Source: Microstegium vimineum
Lineage: Eukaryota; Streptophyta; Magnoliopsida; Poales; Poaceae
Reading direction: 5' to 3'
NCBI GenBank assembly: GCA_022036555.1
Contig: CM039126.1
Span: 10,832,079 to 10,896,078, forward strand
DNA length: 64,000 nucleotides
Numbering within the stretch: the stretch's first letter is position 1; the number at the start of each line of letters is the position of its first letter. Both the position numbers and the translations under genes were made by a program. Shown in pieces: positions 20,629-32,009 of this stretch. The notes below the pieces were generated by a model that worked only from the letters and a program-made list of their open reading frames with translations, was not told the origin of the DNA and did not search any database.

Positions 20629-23600
20629 TGTAACACCCTATGTGTTAAGCTTGCATCGCATATCATTTCATGAACATGAACACAAGCATCATTGCATTCA
20701 TGCAGGTTTAACTATAGCTCTATCTACTGATGTGCTTGGTTGAAGCTAAGACACAGAGGTTAGGGAGTTAATCGCGTTTGAAAACGCTCTGTCCGTCGGC
20801 CTGATCGGGTTTTCAAATGCAGAGGAGGGCGCCGTTCTGTTGGTGGCCGACCGCCGCAGGGTTTGGGCGCCGCGCGGCAGCCGTACGCCGGAGTTGGACT
20901 CGCGCAGGCCGCGCCTTGGACGCCCGCACACTCCACCTCGCGACCAGACGCTCCCTCGCCCTCGCTCTCTCCCTCTCCTCTCTGCCTCGCGCAAGAAAGT
21001 GGAGCGCAGTGCCACCGCCGTAGCACCACCGTCGCCGAGCTCCACCGCGAAGCACACCGCCGCATTGGCCGCCAAAACGCAGCCACAGCTTCGCCTTGCT
21101 CCGCTCCGTCGTTTGCACCACACAGCTTCCACGCTAACCGCTCAGGTGAGCCATACCGTGCAGAGCAGAGCCGCCATTGACGACCTAAGCTCCGCCGAGC
21201 TTTGCGCCGCCGTGGCCAGCCCAATCTAGAGCCCCTCCCTTTCTTCTAGCCCTTGTACGCGGTAGCCCAGAGAGTGTAGATGCTCGTCGAGGTGTTGGTT
21301 GAAGCGATTAGGGTTAGGGTTCGCCGGAACGGGAACTCCGCCGCGTGCGAGCGCATGGCACCCGCAACGCCGGCGAGGTTACGTTGGGCTCTGTAGTGTC
21401 GCTTGAGCTCGTCTCAGTTGCGTTAAGGTTAGCTGGTTAGGTCGTGGTTAGATAGCTGGAGTTGGTTCAAGAATCCGTGCCTTGCCACCGCTGGAACAGA
21501 AGCACCGCGCCGCCGTGAACTCGCCACCGTGCCGCTGTGCATGTGGCCGAGCTCATCGGAGGGTTTGCACTGCCCCAATCCGGGCTAGATCGAACCGCTA
21601 GGGTTCAGTGTAGGTGTAGCCGCCATCAGTTTGGCCGGAGAAAGCTTGCGCCGACCAGCGCAAGAACCACAGCGCCGCCATGCCGCCATGAACGCCGTCG
21701 AGCATGCTCCGGTGAACCTGGGGTACAACCAGCTACATGGCTCGATGCGGGTTGCGAAGGGGAACACGACCATGGGGTTGGTTCAGCCAGAAACCTCACC
21801 GCCGGCGAGGAACTGACGGTCGAGCACCTGTAGTGCATCGGTTCTGGTAGAGAGAGGGCTGACTAGTGGGTCCCATGTGTCATAGACTGTGGAGTGTTTC
21901 TCTGTTTTATCTTTTGCAGTTCTATTGGTTAACTTTGGAAATTCATAACTAATTCTAGAAAAATGCTAAAAATATGAAACTAGTTCTGTTAGCTTTGTTA
22001 TGTTTTTCTCTATACAAGAAAAATGTTAAGCAGCATGTTGTTACTGTGTTTCTGTGTTTTTTTAATTAAAATGAACAGCAAGCTTTATATGCTTAGTTTA
22101 ACTTGTTTAATTCATATTTAGAGTTTGGTATGTGCTAAAATCATGGTTCTTATTGTGTTGAGCTTGTCTTAGCATGCACTTACCATGAAAAATGTTAAAG
22201 TACTAGTAACCTATAATTAAGTTGCATGTTATAGTTCTTTTTTTATATGCTTGTTTATTTGAATGCAATCTTGTTTAAATTGCTAAGCTAAGTTAAATGT
22301 GTTTTCTGTACTTGTTAATTTTTTTACTTGTGTTACTTGCTTAGTATAAGCTAAGAAAAATATGAAATCTGTTGTTTCACACTTTTCAAATTGTTTAAGT
22401 AATATATGTTTAACTTGTGCTTGTTTTCCCATCACCAGCAATGAAGTAATTTTAACTCCTTTGTATATTTGTTTGCTGTTGTTGGTGTGAACACAAAAGT
22501 GGTAGATAAATATTTAATCTATCCTTTATAATTTTATCATAATTTTTGGATAGATGGTTAAAGGCTTTATAACTGTTCTAAGTTATATCTGTTTGTTGTT
22601 AAGTAGCTGAAGCATGTCTTCTTGTTAGATTTGTTTAAGCTATTTATGCTTAGTTTCAGCAGTAGATATAATAGACTTTGTTGTAGATAACTTGTTAATA
22701 TATCTGGTGTTAAATTTTTACAGCCATAACTTGTTTAGTTTAACCTGGGTATATTTTACAAGTTTAACTTCAAATCTGTGTTTTCCTGTTTTCCTCTAAA
22801 CAACCTTGCTTGATATGTCTGTTAGACCTTTTTACTGTTAGATTTAGCTGGGGAGTTTATGGAATGTTTTGTAGACAATTCCATGAGCTTTCCATAATGT
22901 CTTAGTTTGTAATTTTTGGTTGTGTGTAGCTCCAGCTACACAACATTCTTTCAACTGTTGTTTTAGTTGTTTTGTATGCCTAGTGTGTTGTTTAATCCTA
23001 TAGCTTAAAGTTAAAGCATGCTTAGTTGCAGGTGTTAGAGAGCTGACCAAGGAGGAAAAGCTCTACTACAGGTTGTTAGCTAAGGGTAAGTGTAAACCTC
23101 TTGTCCAGAGAGGATATTTGCACCTACTCGATGAACGAAATAAAATGTTGCATGAAACATTCATCATGAGTATTCATTCATGTGCATTAGACATGTCTCA
23201 TTTCTAATATATGATTTGTCATATATCTTGGATCATCATACATGTATATATGCATCCAGGATCGCTGGAGGGAGTAACCTTGCTGGAGTTCGGGGAGATC
23301 GAAGGAGGAGTCCCACCGGAGTTGCAAGCTCCAGAAGCTCCAGAAGAAGGAGAACAGGGTGCTGACCTTCCTGAGTGCCCTAACCACCTTCCCTCTACCT
23401 TCGTGAAAGGCAAGCCCCAGAGCATTCATTTACCTCTCTTATTCTATTTAAAGTATTTTACTTATAATACCACTACTTGTCTGTGCATTAAGTTCATATG
23501 AGTTGAGATGAAACCCTTTGCTGCATTATATCTCCTTATCCACTTAAAAGAACCTTGTAGGCCCAGGATCGAAACCTCTGCTTAGCCATGCTTAGACCGG

Positions 23601-24970
23601 TAGCGTGGGTGGTCTATCATGCCCCACAAAGATAGGTGTTGGTCACGGTTGGATATAGCTTTCTATCATGGAAAATAACTATGTGGAAGTAATAAATCGA
23701 GACCGGGCGGACAAGGTGTTGTGAGCCACTTGACTCGGAGGTCTTGTGAGCGGGTTCTCTCCGCCTATGTCGCTAGGCACTGGATTGTGGTTGGACATCT
23801 GCCGAGATTGAACGCATGCCTTCTTCATAGTTGGCCGAATAACTCGTTTCGACCGCGAAGCCTAACTCTGTACGTTCGGGCCGGGCTTCCCTCCTACTTG
23901 GGTCATGAAGACCGCGAGCGGATGACTAGACCATGGGCAAGCATCCTCATCGTCCTGGCCTGGCACCAAGGGCAGGCACTACTTGATCGACCTGGCTACC
24001 GTGAGTCGCTACTCATGCTTGTAATTGGGACCCCGCGGCTACCCGAGCTATATTGAAGTTGACCCGCATAAGTGTGTCGGCAGGCATACTTGGGTGTGAT
24101 TGAGGAATAAACCTCCAGCTGGATTGGAATTCGATTCGAATCGCGGTCTCTCCCCGTCAGTGAGAAACTTGAAAGATCTTCCTCCCACTATAGAAACCTG
24201 AACTCTAATAAGTAACCAAAAGATGGTTATATGGTTTTGATGCCAAGTACAATATGGTTATTATTGTTTGATAACTCAGTGTTTGCTCTAGAACAGGTGC
24301 TAATGAGATCCGATTAAGGTTACTCATTCTACTGCTAAATGTTGTTTTTCTAATGATGAGAATACATGAGTAATTAGGATGCTCTTTTATGAAAATTTAT
24401 GCTATCTCACGAGATCCACCTGATAAAGCCTTGCATAATCCTTGAAGTGTCTATGGTTATGTATCTATCTCTCTGTCGGGTAAGCCTAGCTGAGTACAAT
24501 TGAGTACTCAGGGTTTCTTTACCCTTGTTGCAGATGGTATGGTGTATTCTGGCTATTGTCAGGCATGCCTCTACCCTGCATGTGATGATGAGTGAAGACC
24601 ATGGGCAATGGTGGATCCTGCTGTCTCTCCTTGTTGCTTTTGATGGGACTGTACTAAGCCTGACACTATATTTATTCTAAACAGTTTGCAATGGGTTTTG
24701 TGAAACCTAAACTTCTGCTACTTTGATTTGAACTCGGTGTTATAATAACACTTCTCTAAACTCTGTTGTAATATTATTTCGTTTCGAACTTATCACTGTG
24801 GATGTGCGGTTACTGAATCTAGTGTTCGATCTCGGGTTGTTACTCATTGTGGATTAAGATCCTTCGAGATTTCTAGGACTACCGGGCTTATATGGGCTCT
24901 AGTGTGACAGAGTCGTCAGAAATGATGACCATTGCACTAGTGCTCTTATATGTTGGGCGGTTCCGTGACA
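20629..24970 (+). mobile_element. Solo-LTR-like insertion of 4.34 kb
   Basis: It starts TGTAACACCC and ends GTTCCGTGACA, and is flanked by a perfect 5-bp duplication GGTGA (20624-20628 and 24971-24975). No gag, pol, primer site or polypurine tract is visible, and I found no second copy of the ends inside, so a single very long LTR left by LTR-LTR recombination is the simplest reading. LTRs of 3-5 kb beginning TGTAACACC are known in grass chromoviruses and in large retrotransposon derivatives. Regions: GC-rich 20750-21850 with frames that are compositional artefacts, AT-rich 21900-23060, a mixed part 23100-24060, and AT-rich to the end. Orientation follows the TG..CA ends and is otherwise arbitrary. 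Confidence 0.8.
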
Positions 24971-24975
24971 GGTGA

Positions 24976-25164
24976 CCACAACTTGGTCCATTCGGCAGAA
25001 CCAAACACAGGCAACTGTATAAATTCGTTCATCAAAATGGTCCAAATGGGCAACCAAACAGAGTCACTGTCATACTGGATGAAAATCATTTTGGCAACCA
25101 AACAGACGCAAGTGTATGGTTTCGGCCTGCCTCAAACTAGTCTGTACTCCCTCTCCATCCCGGC
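24976..25164. repeat. Host fragment with repeated GGCAACCAAACA-type motifs
   Basis: Between two LTR insertions lie about 190 bases with GGCAGAACCAAACACAG (24996), GGGCAACCAAACAGAG (25047) and TTGGCAACCAAACAGAC (25091). The last resembles the Harbinger right end at 19955. It may be a remnant of a non-autonomous Harbinger-like element that both LTR insertions hit. Removing the 4.34-kb LTR joins it to CCCAAACCATACATGGGTGA at 20609-20628. Confidence 0.45.
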
Positions 25165-27004
25165 TGAAAGGTCCTAGATGGCTAGAGGGGGGGTGAATAG
25201 CCTAATAAAAATTCTACAAATCATTAGAGCAAAGGTTAGATAACACTAAAGCGAAGCTTTTTGCTCTAGCTCTAATAGGGATGCAAAACCACCTAATCGA
25301 GCAATTCTAGTTAACTAAGTGCCTACACACAATAGCAAGAACCTAAGGCACTTAGCTCAAGCAAGCTAAAAACAACTAACAAAGAAACTAACTAGCAAGC
25401 TAAACTAGCTAAGCAAGATATGAATGTAAATGCTAGAAAGAGGGTGATTGTTATACCGATGCCTTATGAAGAGAATATACCAATGTGAAAACCAATCACA
25501 AATAAGATCACCAAGAGTAGCCGGGAGACAAGATGAACACAATGATTTTTCTCCCGAGGTTCACTTGGTTGCCACCAAGCTAGTCCCCGTTGTGTCGACT
25601 ACTCAAGTGGTGATTCGGTGGCTAATAGGCAATCACAAGCCTAGCCCACTACCCGGGCGCCACAAGAATCCACCCAAATGAGAGTAACTCAATGACACGA
25701 GCAATCCACTAGAGTTACCCTTTGGCGGTCTGCCGAGGTGGGTACAAGCCCTCTCACAATCGATGAAGCTGGCCACGAACAATCACCAACACGTGCCGAA
25801 GCTTCTCCACAATCGCCAAGCTATCTAGGTGTTGGAAAACACCAAGAATAACAAGAAATCCCACGACGATGACGATGACCAAGTGCCACTAAGATGCAAT
25901 GCAAAGATCAAAGCACTTGGTTCACTCAAACTCTCATGAATTAGCAAGCAAAGCAAAGAGAGATGAGTTGTGAGCTATCTCAAGCAAGCACAAAGAGTGA
26001 GAATGAATGGGAGGTGCAAGAGAGGTCCCTAGGAACCGGCCACAACACTTATATAGCCTTCCAAACCGAGCTAGCCGTTTTCTCCTCTTTCCTCTGAATT
26101 CAGGGTGACTCCGGACGCACTTTGCATGGGGGGTCCGGACTAAAGGTGGCGTCCAGAGCCTTCATACGCTGAGCAGCCAAGCCTCTGTTCTCAAGTCCGG
26201 ACGCACCATCCGGACGCACGAAGATTGGGGTCCGGACCATCGCGTCTGCGTCCGATCCCTCTGCCATTTGAAATTCGCCGTTCGCGCCTTCACACGGAGC
26301 CGCCACGTCACCTCCAGACGCTGCGCACAGTGCGCGTCCGGACCTCAGCAGAGAGCTCCCAAAGAGCCATTTTGATCCGGACGGTCGACCGGAGTCCTGC
26401 GTCCGGACACACATCAGGGTCCGGACCTTCTGTCTTGTTTCAGCCGAGGCTAGGGTAAGCCTCCGGTCGCATGTCCAATGGTCCGGACGGCATCTTGCCA
26501 GCATCCGGACCCTGCGTCCAGAGCCCTTCTGAGTGTAAAACCAAGCTGCCTCTTCTTCTCCAAGTCTTCAAGTGCTAACACCATGTGATCCATCACTTGG
26601 TTTCCTGTGTTAGCCTTTTCTTTGAATTATTTTGGATTTAATTCTATGTTCATGTCACTTAGGTTCATTTTATATGAATGCAAATGCAAACCTAGTGACA
26701 CATGATAACCGCAATCGAAACGAGTTTTCCCTTCTTGATAGTACGGCTATCTATCCTAAATGTGATCACACTCTCTATAGTGTCTTGATCACTAAACCAA
26801 AAATGACCCTATGATATACCTTTGTTTTGAGCCCATTTTTATTTTTCTCTTTCTTCTTTTCCTTAGTCATGGAGCACTTGATCTATCATGATCCTTCATC
26901 TAGCTCCACTTGTCAATTTGGTTCACCCTATCTTGATCATTCACTTAACAATAGGGTTAGTCCATAGGTGTCATCAATTAATCAAAACCAAACTTGGGCT
27001 TTCA
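25165..27004 (+). mobile_element. Solo LTR of 1.84 kb
   Basis: Starts TGAAAGGTCC, ends GGGCTTTCA (inverted TGAAAG/CTTTCA ends), and is flanked by a perfect 5-bp duplication CCGGC (25160-25164 and 27005-27009). No retroelement protein is present. The interior is non-coding: AT-rich 25190-25480, then many copies of a TCCGGAC motif between 26100 and 26520, then AT-rich to the end. LTRs beginning TGAAAGGTCCT and followed by GGGGGGTGAATAG are common in grass genomes; I cannot name the family with certainty. Confidence 0.85.
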
Positions 27005-27027
27005 CCGGCTCACCGAGGCTCGGATAA

Positions 27028-27112
27028 CCAATCACGCCTTCAGTCGCCGCCGAGTCTCGTTCCCCTTCCTTCCCACTCAGCCGCCGCCGAGTCTAGGTCC
27101 CCTTCCTTGAGG
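27028..27112 (+). repeat. CCTTCCCACTCAGCCGCC direct repeat flanking the TIR element
   Basis: CTTCCTTCCCACTCAGCCGCCG occurs at 27067 and again at 28922 on the far side of the 27113-28913 element, and GCCGCCGAGTCT occurs twice before it (27041 and 27083). The repeat probably predates the element or was made during its insertion. Confidence 0.6.
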
Positions 27113-27877
27113 CTTTTACCTGTATACCCTTAAGAAAAATTGCAGCCTCCCTCGTACCTCTAAAAAGATCGTTGTCATCTGTATGAGCTTACGCAACTTA
27201 ATCGTTACCCACACGTCCTTCCGTTAGCTTTTGGGACTAACGGTGGCTAACGGCTTGGGAAAATAACTCGCTTGCCCCTAGTATGGCGTCTGAACTTTTT
27301 GGTTTCCTCTATGCCCGCATGGATTTCTCTCTCTCTCGTCCGTATCCACGAAAGGCATGCATGTGATGTACTGATGTGTACGTTGGCGGCCGTGCACGTA
27401 CATATTTGTCTATGCGTGGCTGTCAAGTGCGTGTAGTGAGCATATAGAAAGCATATATATGATCTTGCACGTATATCTATACGTGTTGGCATAAATGTGC
27501 TTGCGTATACATATAGATACATATATATATGCATGATATATATCTTGTCATCAGAAAACTATATATACTTGAGGCATCATCATCATATCAGTGCGAGCAA
27601 GCAACAGTACGCCTCAGCGTTTGCTACACGGTAACTCTAGCTAGTATATGAAAAACTGCATGCATGCCCATATATATTGTGTATAATGCATGCCTAAACA
27701 ACTTCAGACTTGCCGCCATTGCAACCCTGTGATAGCAAAGCCGTAATAGAGAAGAGATACAAACAACAGATAAAAAAACGAGTGAAGTTGAAAACAATGT
27801 GCAACTGCTCAAATTGAACTCATTTTCACTATAAAAGTAGTAAAAAGTTCGAGAAAGATTGATAGACACGACGAGGC

Positions 27878-27985
27878 GAGCTCGAAGCAAAGGGAGCGCG
27901 TGGCGGCGGCATCATGGTGCCAGCACCCGCGGTAGTCGAACATGGCGTTGAAGGCGCCGGAGGGGATCTTGCTCCCGACCGGCAA
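27878..27985 (-). pseudogene. Captured fragment of a MACPF-domain (CAD1/NSL1-like) gene
   Basis: On the minus strand 36 codons read LPVGSKIPSGAFNAMFDY followed by RGCWHHDAAATRSLCFEL. Plant MACPF proteins of the CAD1/NSL1 family have a very similar segment (KIPSG.FN..F...GCW..DAA.TKSLAFDG) in the middle of the domain. These proteins limit cell death and defence signalling. Only this piece is clear; the GC-rich sequence upstream (to about 28150) may belong to the same gene but is in other frames. The fragment lacks a start, a stop and the rest of the domain, so it is a remnant. Confidence 0.6.
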
Positions 27986-28150
27986 GGGTTATAACGGACG
28001 GACGGAGCCGTGAGGGGAAGGCCGGCCCCAACTGCTGTTGTGCCGCCACCGGCACGGTATGGTACTATTCCACCGGCGGGCCTGCCATGCGGCGTGGGCG
28101 TGGGCTGCGTAGCCCGTCGCGGATAGGGGACATCGACGAGAAAGTTAAAC

Positions 28151-28301
28151 TTGCCCTTGAGGGCATGTGCTCCTAGCACATGTAACCGTTGGATTCACAT
28201 TAAGATATGTGTATACACACATCCCAATGCAAATCTGTGTTGAGATATCTCAATGCGAATCTAATGGTTGATATGCTAAGGGCACATGCCCTTAAGGGCA
28301 A
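28151..28301. repeat. Fold-back MITE
   Basis: TTGCCCTTGAGGGCATGTGC at the left and its inverse (GCACATGCCCTTAAGGGCAA) at the right extend into an inverted repeat of about 60 bases around a short AT-rich centre. It would fold into one long hairpin. It splits the GC-rich captured region of the surrounding TIR element. Confidence 0.8.
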
Positions 28302-29160
28302 AAAAATCGCGTTCGAACAGCGACGGCTTGGGCGAGGTCAAGGTCGTGGGGGGTGGTGGGGCAACATCGTGTCTGTGTATGCATGGAGCTCTGGTAAATC
28401 TTTAATATATTCTAGAAACATGACCAATTGATTTATGTCAGCTTGAAAAGCACACGTATTCTTCATCATCTTTGTACGTGATATAATAAAAACTCTCTTG
28501 CATATATAGGCATGGACCTAGATAATATCCTTCTTGCAGCTAGATGCTGTTGAAATAAATTTGTTGTCGTAAAAAAACAATTACATACGTCAAAATTTTA
28601 TCATATATGATCATTTTTATTATTTTTTTTCGTTGCAACGCGTGCATGTCTGAGTCTGATCTGCATAGATATATTCATAAAGATTCCAAAATATCTTCAT
28701 TTTTTATTTTATGATTTTTCTATGAATTACTATGAATATTAGAAGTTTCATTGATCTGGAGGGTAAAAATATCATTTTCCATCCTGGTTCTACACTTAAC
28801 GTTCAAAACATAACAGACGGAAGAATACATGGGTATCGAATAAGCCTATAGATCACGATCTTTTCAGAGGTACGAGAGAGTATACAATCTTTTTTAAGGG
28901 TATAAAGGTAAAGCGCTCCATTCCTTCCCACTCAGCCGCCGAGAGGGTTCCTGTCCCGTTTCTTCTTTCCCAATCCGGAGTCAGTTATTGCTTCCGAATC
29001 GAATTCAATGAGTCTCTGCTCTATATCTATTGCTGATGGGTGATTTTTGGCGGGCGGTGGAGGAAGAGGAAGGTCTAGATTGGGAGGCGGAGACCCAACG
29101 AGCCAGGGATTTGCAGATGAGGATGACGGGCAAAGAATCCAGGGGTATGGGTTGCGTCTT

Positions 29161-29300
29161 GGATTTCATCGAGCAGAATCCGATCGGGGTGACGATCTTC
29201 CCCGCCTCCCTCTCTCCGCCACCTCTGGCAGGATTTCATCGAGCAGAATCCGATCGGGGTGACGATCTTCCCCGCCTCCCTCTCTCCGCCACCTCTGGCA
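29161..29300 (+). repeat. Perfect 70-bp tandem duplication in the DUF1618 gene
   Basis: Bases 29161-29230 and 29231-29300 are identical. Seventy is not a multiple of three, so the duplication shifts the reading frame. Confidence 0.97.
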
Positions 29301-30245
29301 GGCGGTGCTCCGAGGAGCGGCGGTGGCTGGGTGCTACTCGATCTCAAGAGCTATATCTCCGACTGCACAAACGCTACCACCGCGAAGCACTTCACCAGGG
29401 GCGGCCATGAGATCCAAGGTACCCTCCGCATCGTCCGCCCGCCTCGCGTCTCTTACCTCTGTGTCCACTGCCCCTTCACTCAAGCCGGCTGATTTCGGGA
29501 CGGAGCCCGTCATCCTCGCCGCCTGCGACGGCTTCATCTTCTTCAGAGCGGCAATCTGCAACTCCTACCACTGCGACGAGCCGACCTTGCAGGACTACTT
29601 CGTCTACCGGGCGCCACTCTCCATGATGCACGGCCGGCCGTCGCTCACGCGCCTCCCGCAACCTGACCCCTCCTCTAACTTCGCCCGCTGCAATGTTGAC
29701 CTCCTGAGTCGCGATGATGGCTGCGGCGGCGGCGACAATGGTGGCGGCCTCACCCTGCGCCCCCACTGCATGCCCCAGCAGCACTACGTCATCGCCGGCC
29801 TCCAAGTTTCTCAAGGCAAGAGGGGTGACTACACACAGTACGATCTCCACCGCTTCGACTCAAGAGAGGGGAAGTGGACCACCGAGGTGCTGCAGCTCGG
29901 ACCCATGGCGCCATCTCCGGGCCTGGCCTTCTTCTACCACATGACGCACAAGGTGGTCACGCTAGGCGGCGGTGTCATGGGCTGGGTCGACCTCTGTCGA
30001 GGCATCCTGCTCTGCGACGTTCTCTCCAACCGCCCGCAGCTCCAGTACATATCTCTGCCCGCGCCTGACAAGCATATGTTGCTGTCAGAGGCCTCTGCGG
30101 GTGTGTTCCGTGACGTTGTTGTCCAAGATGGTCACATCCGATGCGTCGAGCATCAGACTCGGGTCAGGCCGGGGTCGCGGAGCAATGGTACATATGTCTC
30201 CGACAACTGGACAGTCACTACATGGAGTTGGAAGGACACCAACCG

Positions 30246-30362
30246 CAGCTCTGTTGCTGCTTGGGAGGGATACTGGGAGAGGGATGGCAAGATCGACGCT
30301 TCGCCAGCTCTGTCGCTGCTTGGGAGGGATACTGGGAGGGGATGGCAAGATCGACGCTTCGC
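30246..30362 (+). repeat. 59/58-bp tandem duplication in the DUF1618 gene
   Basis: CAGCTCTGTTGCTGCTTGGG starts at 30246 and its near-copy (one T/C change) at 30305. The second copy lacks one base within GGGAGAGGGATGG, so the two copies sit in different frames. Confidence 0.95.
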
Positions 30363-30862
30363 ATATTACAGGTTCCCTGTCTAACCTGCTGGGGCATGCT
30401 ACTTCTCTACCACCGTTGCAACATCTGCATACAGGCCACCCCATATTGAGCTTGGATGGCGATGTGGTCTACGTTGTGGCCAAAGTTGACCACCGGGACG
30501 ACAAAGCGTTTGTACTGGCTATTAACGTGAGAGATGGCGCGCTGCAAGCAGCAGATCACTTTGGAGCTGAGAGAATGGTGGGCATAAGTGTCACCTACAC
30601 ACAATACAGGTCATCAAACTACCTCGAAATCACTCCAGGTATTACTCCCTTTTTCAAGATTGCATCACATGCCTATATCAGTCTATTGTCTTTGTTTGTC
30701 ATAGGGCAAATTACTATTTTGTTGGGTGCAGTTAAACTGGGAAAACAGAAAAGGAGGCCAGGTATGTTGCTAGCATCATCAAGGACTAAGAAGCCTGGAC
30801 TTGAGATGCTTCGTGGTATGACAGACGATGGTGATTTAGAGATGATAGGAGGAACAAACTAG

Positions 30863-31017
30863 ATATGGGATGTCTGCACAAGGAGATGGCTTGCTGGGTG
30901 TAGGCTATTTAGGGATGTAGGAGGAGCTTGCTGATGTGATGTGTTAAATAGGAAGTATGTTAGGATGGAAGTTCTGGGTAGTAAGCTATTATGAGGAATG
31001 AGACAAGAATTCCATAT
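30863..31017. other. 3' flank of the DUF1618 gene
   Basis: Non-coding; probably the start of the 3' untranslated region. Confidence 0.4.
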
Positions 31018-31850
31018 CTATTATGTAACGGCATGCATTATTCTTCAATGGTGTTTGTACTTGCACGCTTTATGAATCCAGATATTTGCTTGGGAATCGA
31101 GTGACAGTACTAGGTAATTCAGCCAGAACAAATATGTTTCCTGTTGGATGAAATGATTGTCAGCGCATCATGTTCAGTTGTTTGCAGATTCAAGCTAGTC
31201 TAAATGATATGCACTTCTGACTGAAAATCACATATTTCTCATAGTGCCCAGTCAATATATCTGGTTTCTGTTTTTTAGAGAGCTTTAATTGCAGAATTAC
31301 ATCAACATCAACTGCAGAGAATATCTGATGTACCATATCTTATTTATTGATCGATCAAATTACTCACACGTATGATCCTGGGTTGTCTATTTTGTGTGAA
31401 TATTCGTCCTGGTAGCCTATTATCTAAACGGCCTGCATTATTCTTCAATGGTGTTTGTACTTGCTCGCTTGGTGAATCCAGATATTTGCTTGGGATCGAG
31501 TGAGAGTACAAGGTAATTCAGCCAGAACAAATATGTTTCCTGTTGGATGAAGTGCTTATCAGCACATCATGTTCAGTTGATTGCAGATTCAAGCTAGGCT
31601 AAATGGTGTATGCACTTCTGACTGAAAATCACAAATTTCTCATAGTGCCCCAGTCAATATATCCGGTTTCTGTCTTTCAGATAGCTTTAATTGCAGAATG
31701 ACAACAACATCAACTGCAGAGAACATCTAATGTACCATATCTTATTTCCAGTCCCTCCTAACTTGATCGATCAAATTACTCACACGTCTGATCCTAGGTC
31801 GTCTATTTTGTGTGAATATCACCTGGAGTCCTGGTAGCATATTATCTCTC
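31018..31850 (+). repeat. 399-bp tandem duplication downstream of the DUF1618 gene
   Basis: TGCATTATTCTTCAATGGTG begins at 31034 and again at 31433, and similarity continues for the whole length with scattered substitutions and small indels. Non-coding. It may be duplicated 3' UTR sequence. The copies differ more than the two short duplications nearby, so this event is older. Confidence 0.9.
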
Positions 31851-31943
31851 TAGATGCTAACAGTGTCTGATCCTAGGTCGTCTATTTTGTGTGAATATCA
31901 CCTGGAGTCCTGGTAGCATATTATCTCTCTAGATGCTAACAGT
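31786..31943 (+). repeat. Perfect 79-bp tandem duplication
   Basis: GTCTGATCCTAGGTCGTC starts at 31786 and at 31865, and both 79-base copies are identical by eye. It sits at the end of the second 399-bp copy. Confidence 0.95.
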
Positions 31944-32009
31944 GTTCATCACGCACTCTCCGTGGCAACAATTACAGTCAGGTAAAGAAAATGTACTATA
32001 GTATTTGCC

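Larger units (their letters stand above)
27113..28913 (+). mobile_element. TIR transposon (Pack-MULE-like) carrying a MACPF gene fragment
   Basis: The left end CTTTTACCTGTATACCCTTA and the right end read inwards (CTTTACCTTTATACCCTTA, from 28913) match for about 115 bases, with a shared CTCGTACCTCT and AAAAGATCGT. Length is about 1.8 kb. There is no transposase. A GC-rich central part (27870-28150 and 28300-28390) is unlike the AT-rich arms and contains recognisable host coding sequence, so it looks like a gene-capturing non-autonomous element. I did not find a clean target duplication. A fold-back MITE at 28151-28301 interrupts the captured part. Confidence 0.75.
29036..30862 (+). pseudogene. 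DUF1618-domain gene, two exons, disrupted by tandem duplications and a frameshift
   Basis: ATG at 29036 (MGDFWRAVEEEEGLDWEAE) opens exon 1, which ends at a CTCCAG/GTATTA donor (30638). Exon 2 starts at 30732 after GGTGCAG and ends at a TAG at 30860. The protein matches the grass DUF1618 family: WVLLDLKSYISDC, then PVILAACDGFIFF, a central part with GKWTTEVLQL, HKVVTLGGG.MGWVDLCRGIL and LQYISLPAP, and a C-terminal Lys/Arg-rich tail. The function of DUF1618 proteins is largely unknown. A perfect 70-bp tandem duplication (29161-29300), a frameshift near 29485 and a 59/58-bp duplication (30246-30362) break the frame. Without these the gene would be nearly intact, so inactivation looks recent. Confidence 0.8.

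Noticed and set aside
20746..21230. Several overlapping frames on both strands in the GC-rich part of the 4.3-kb LTR
   Set aside because: Both strands are open because of base composition; products are low-complexity and contain no domain.
27829..28179. Minus-strand frame with LPLTAPSVRYNP, reminiscent of IDA-type signalling peptides
   Set aside because: No signal peptide, wrong context, and the neighbouring frame of the same DNA matches a MACPF domain far better.
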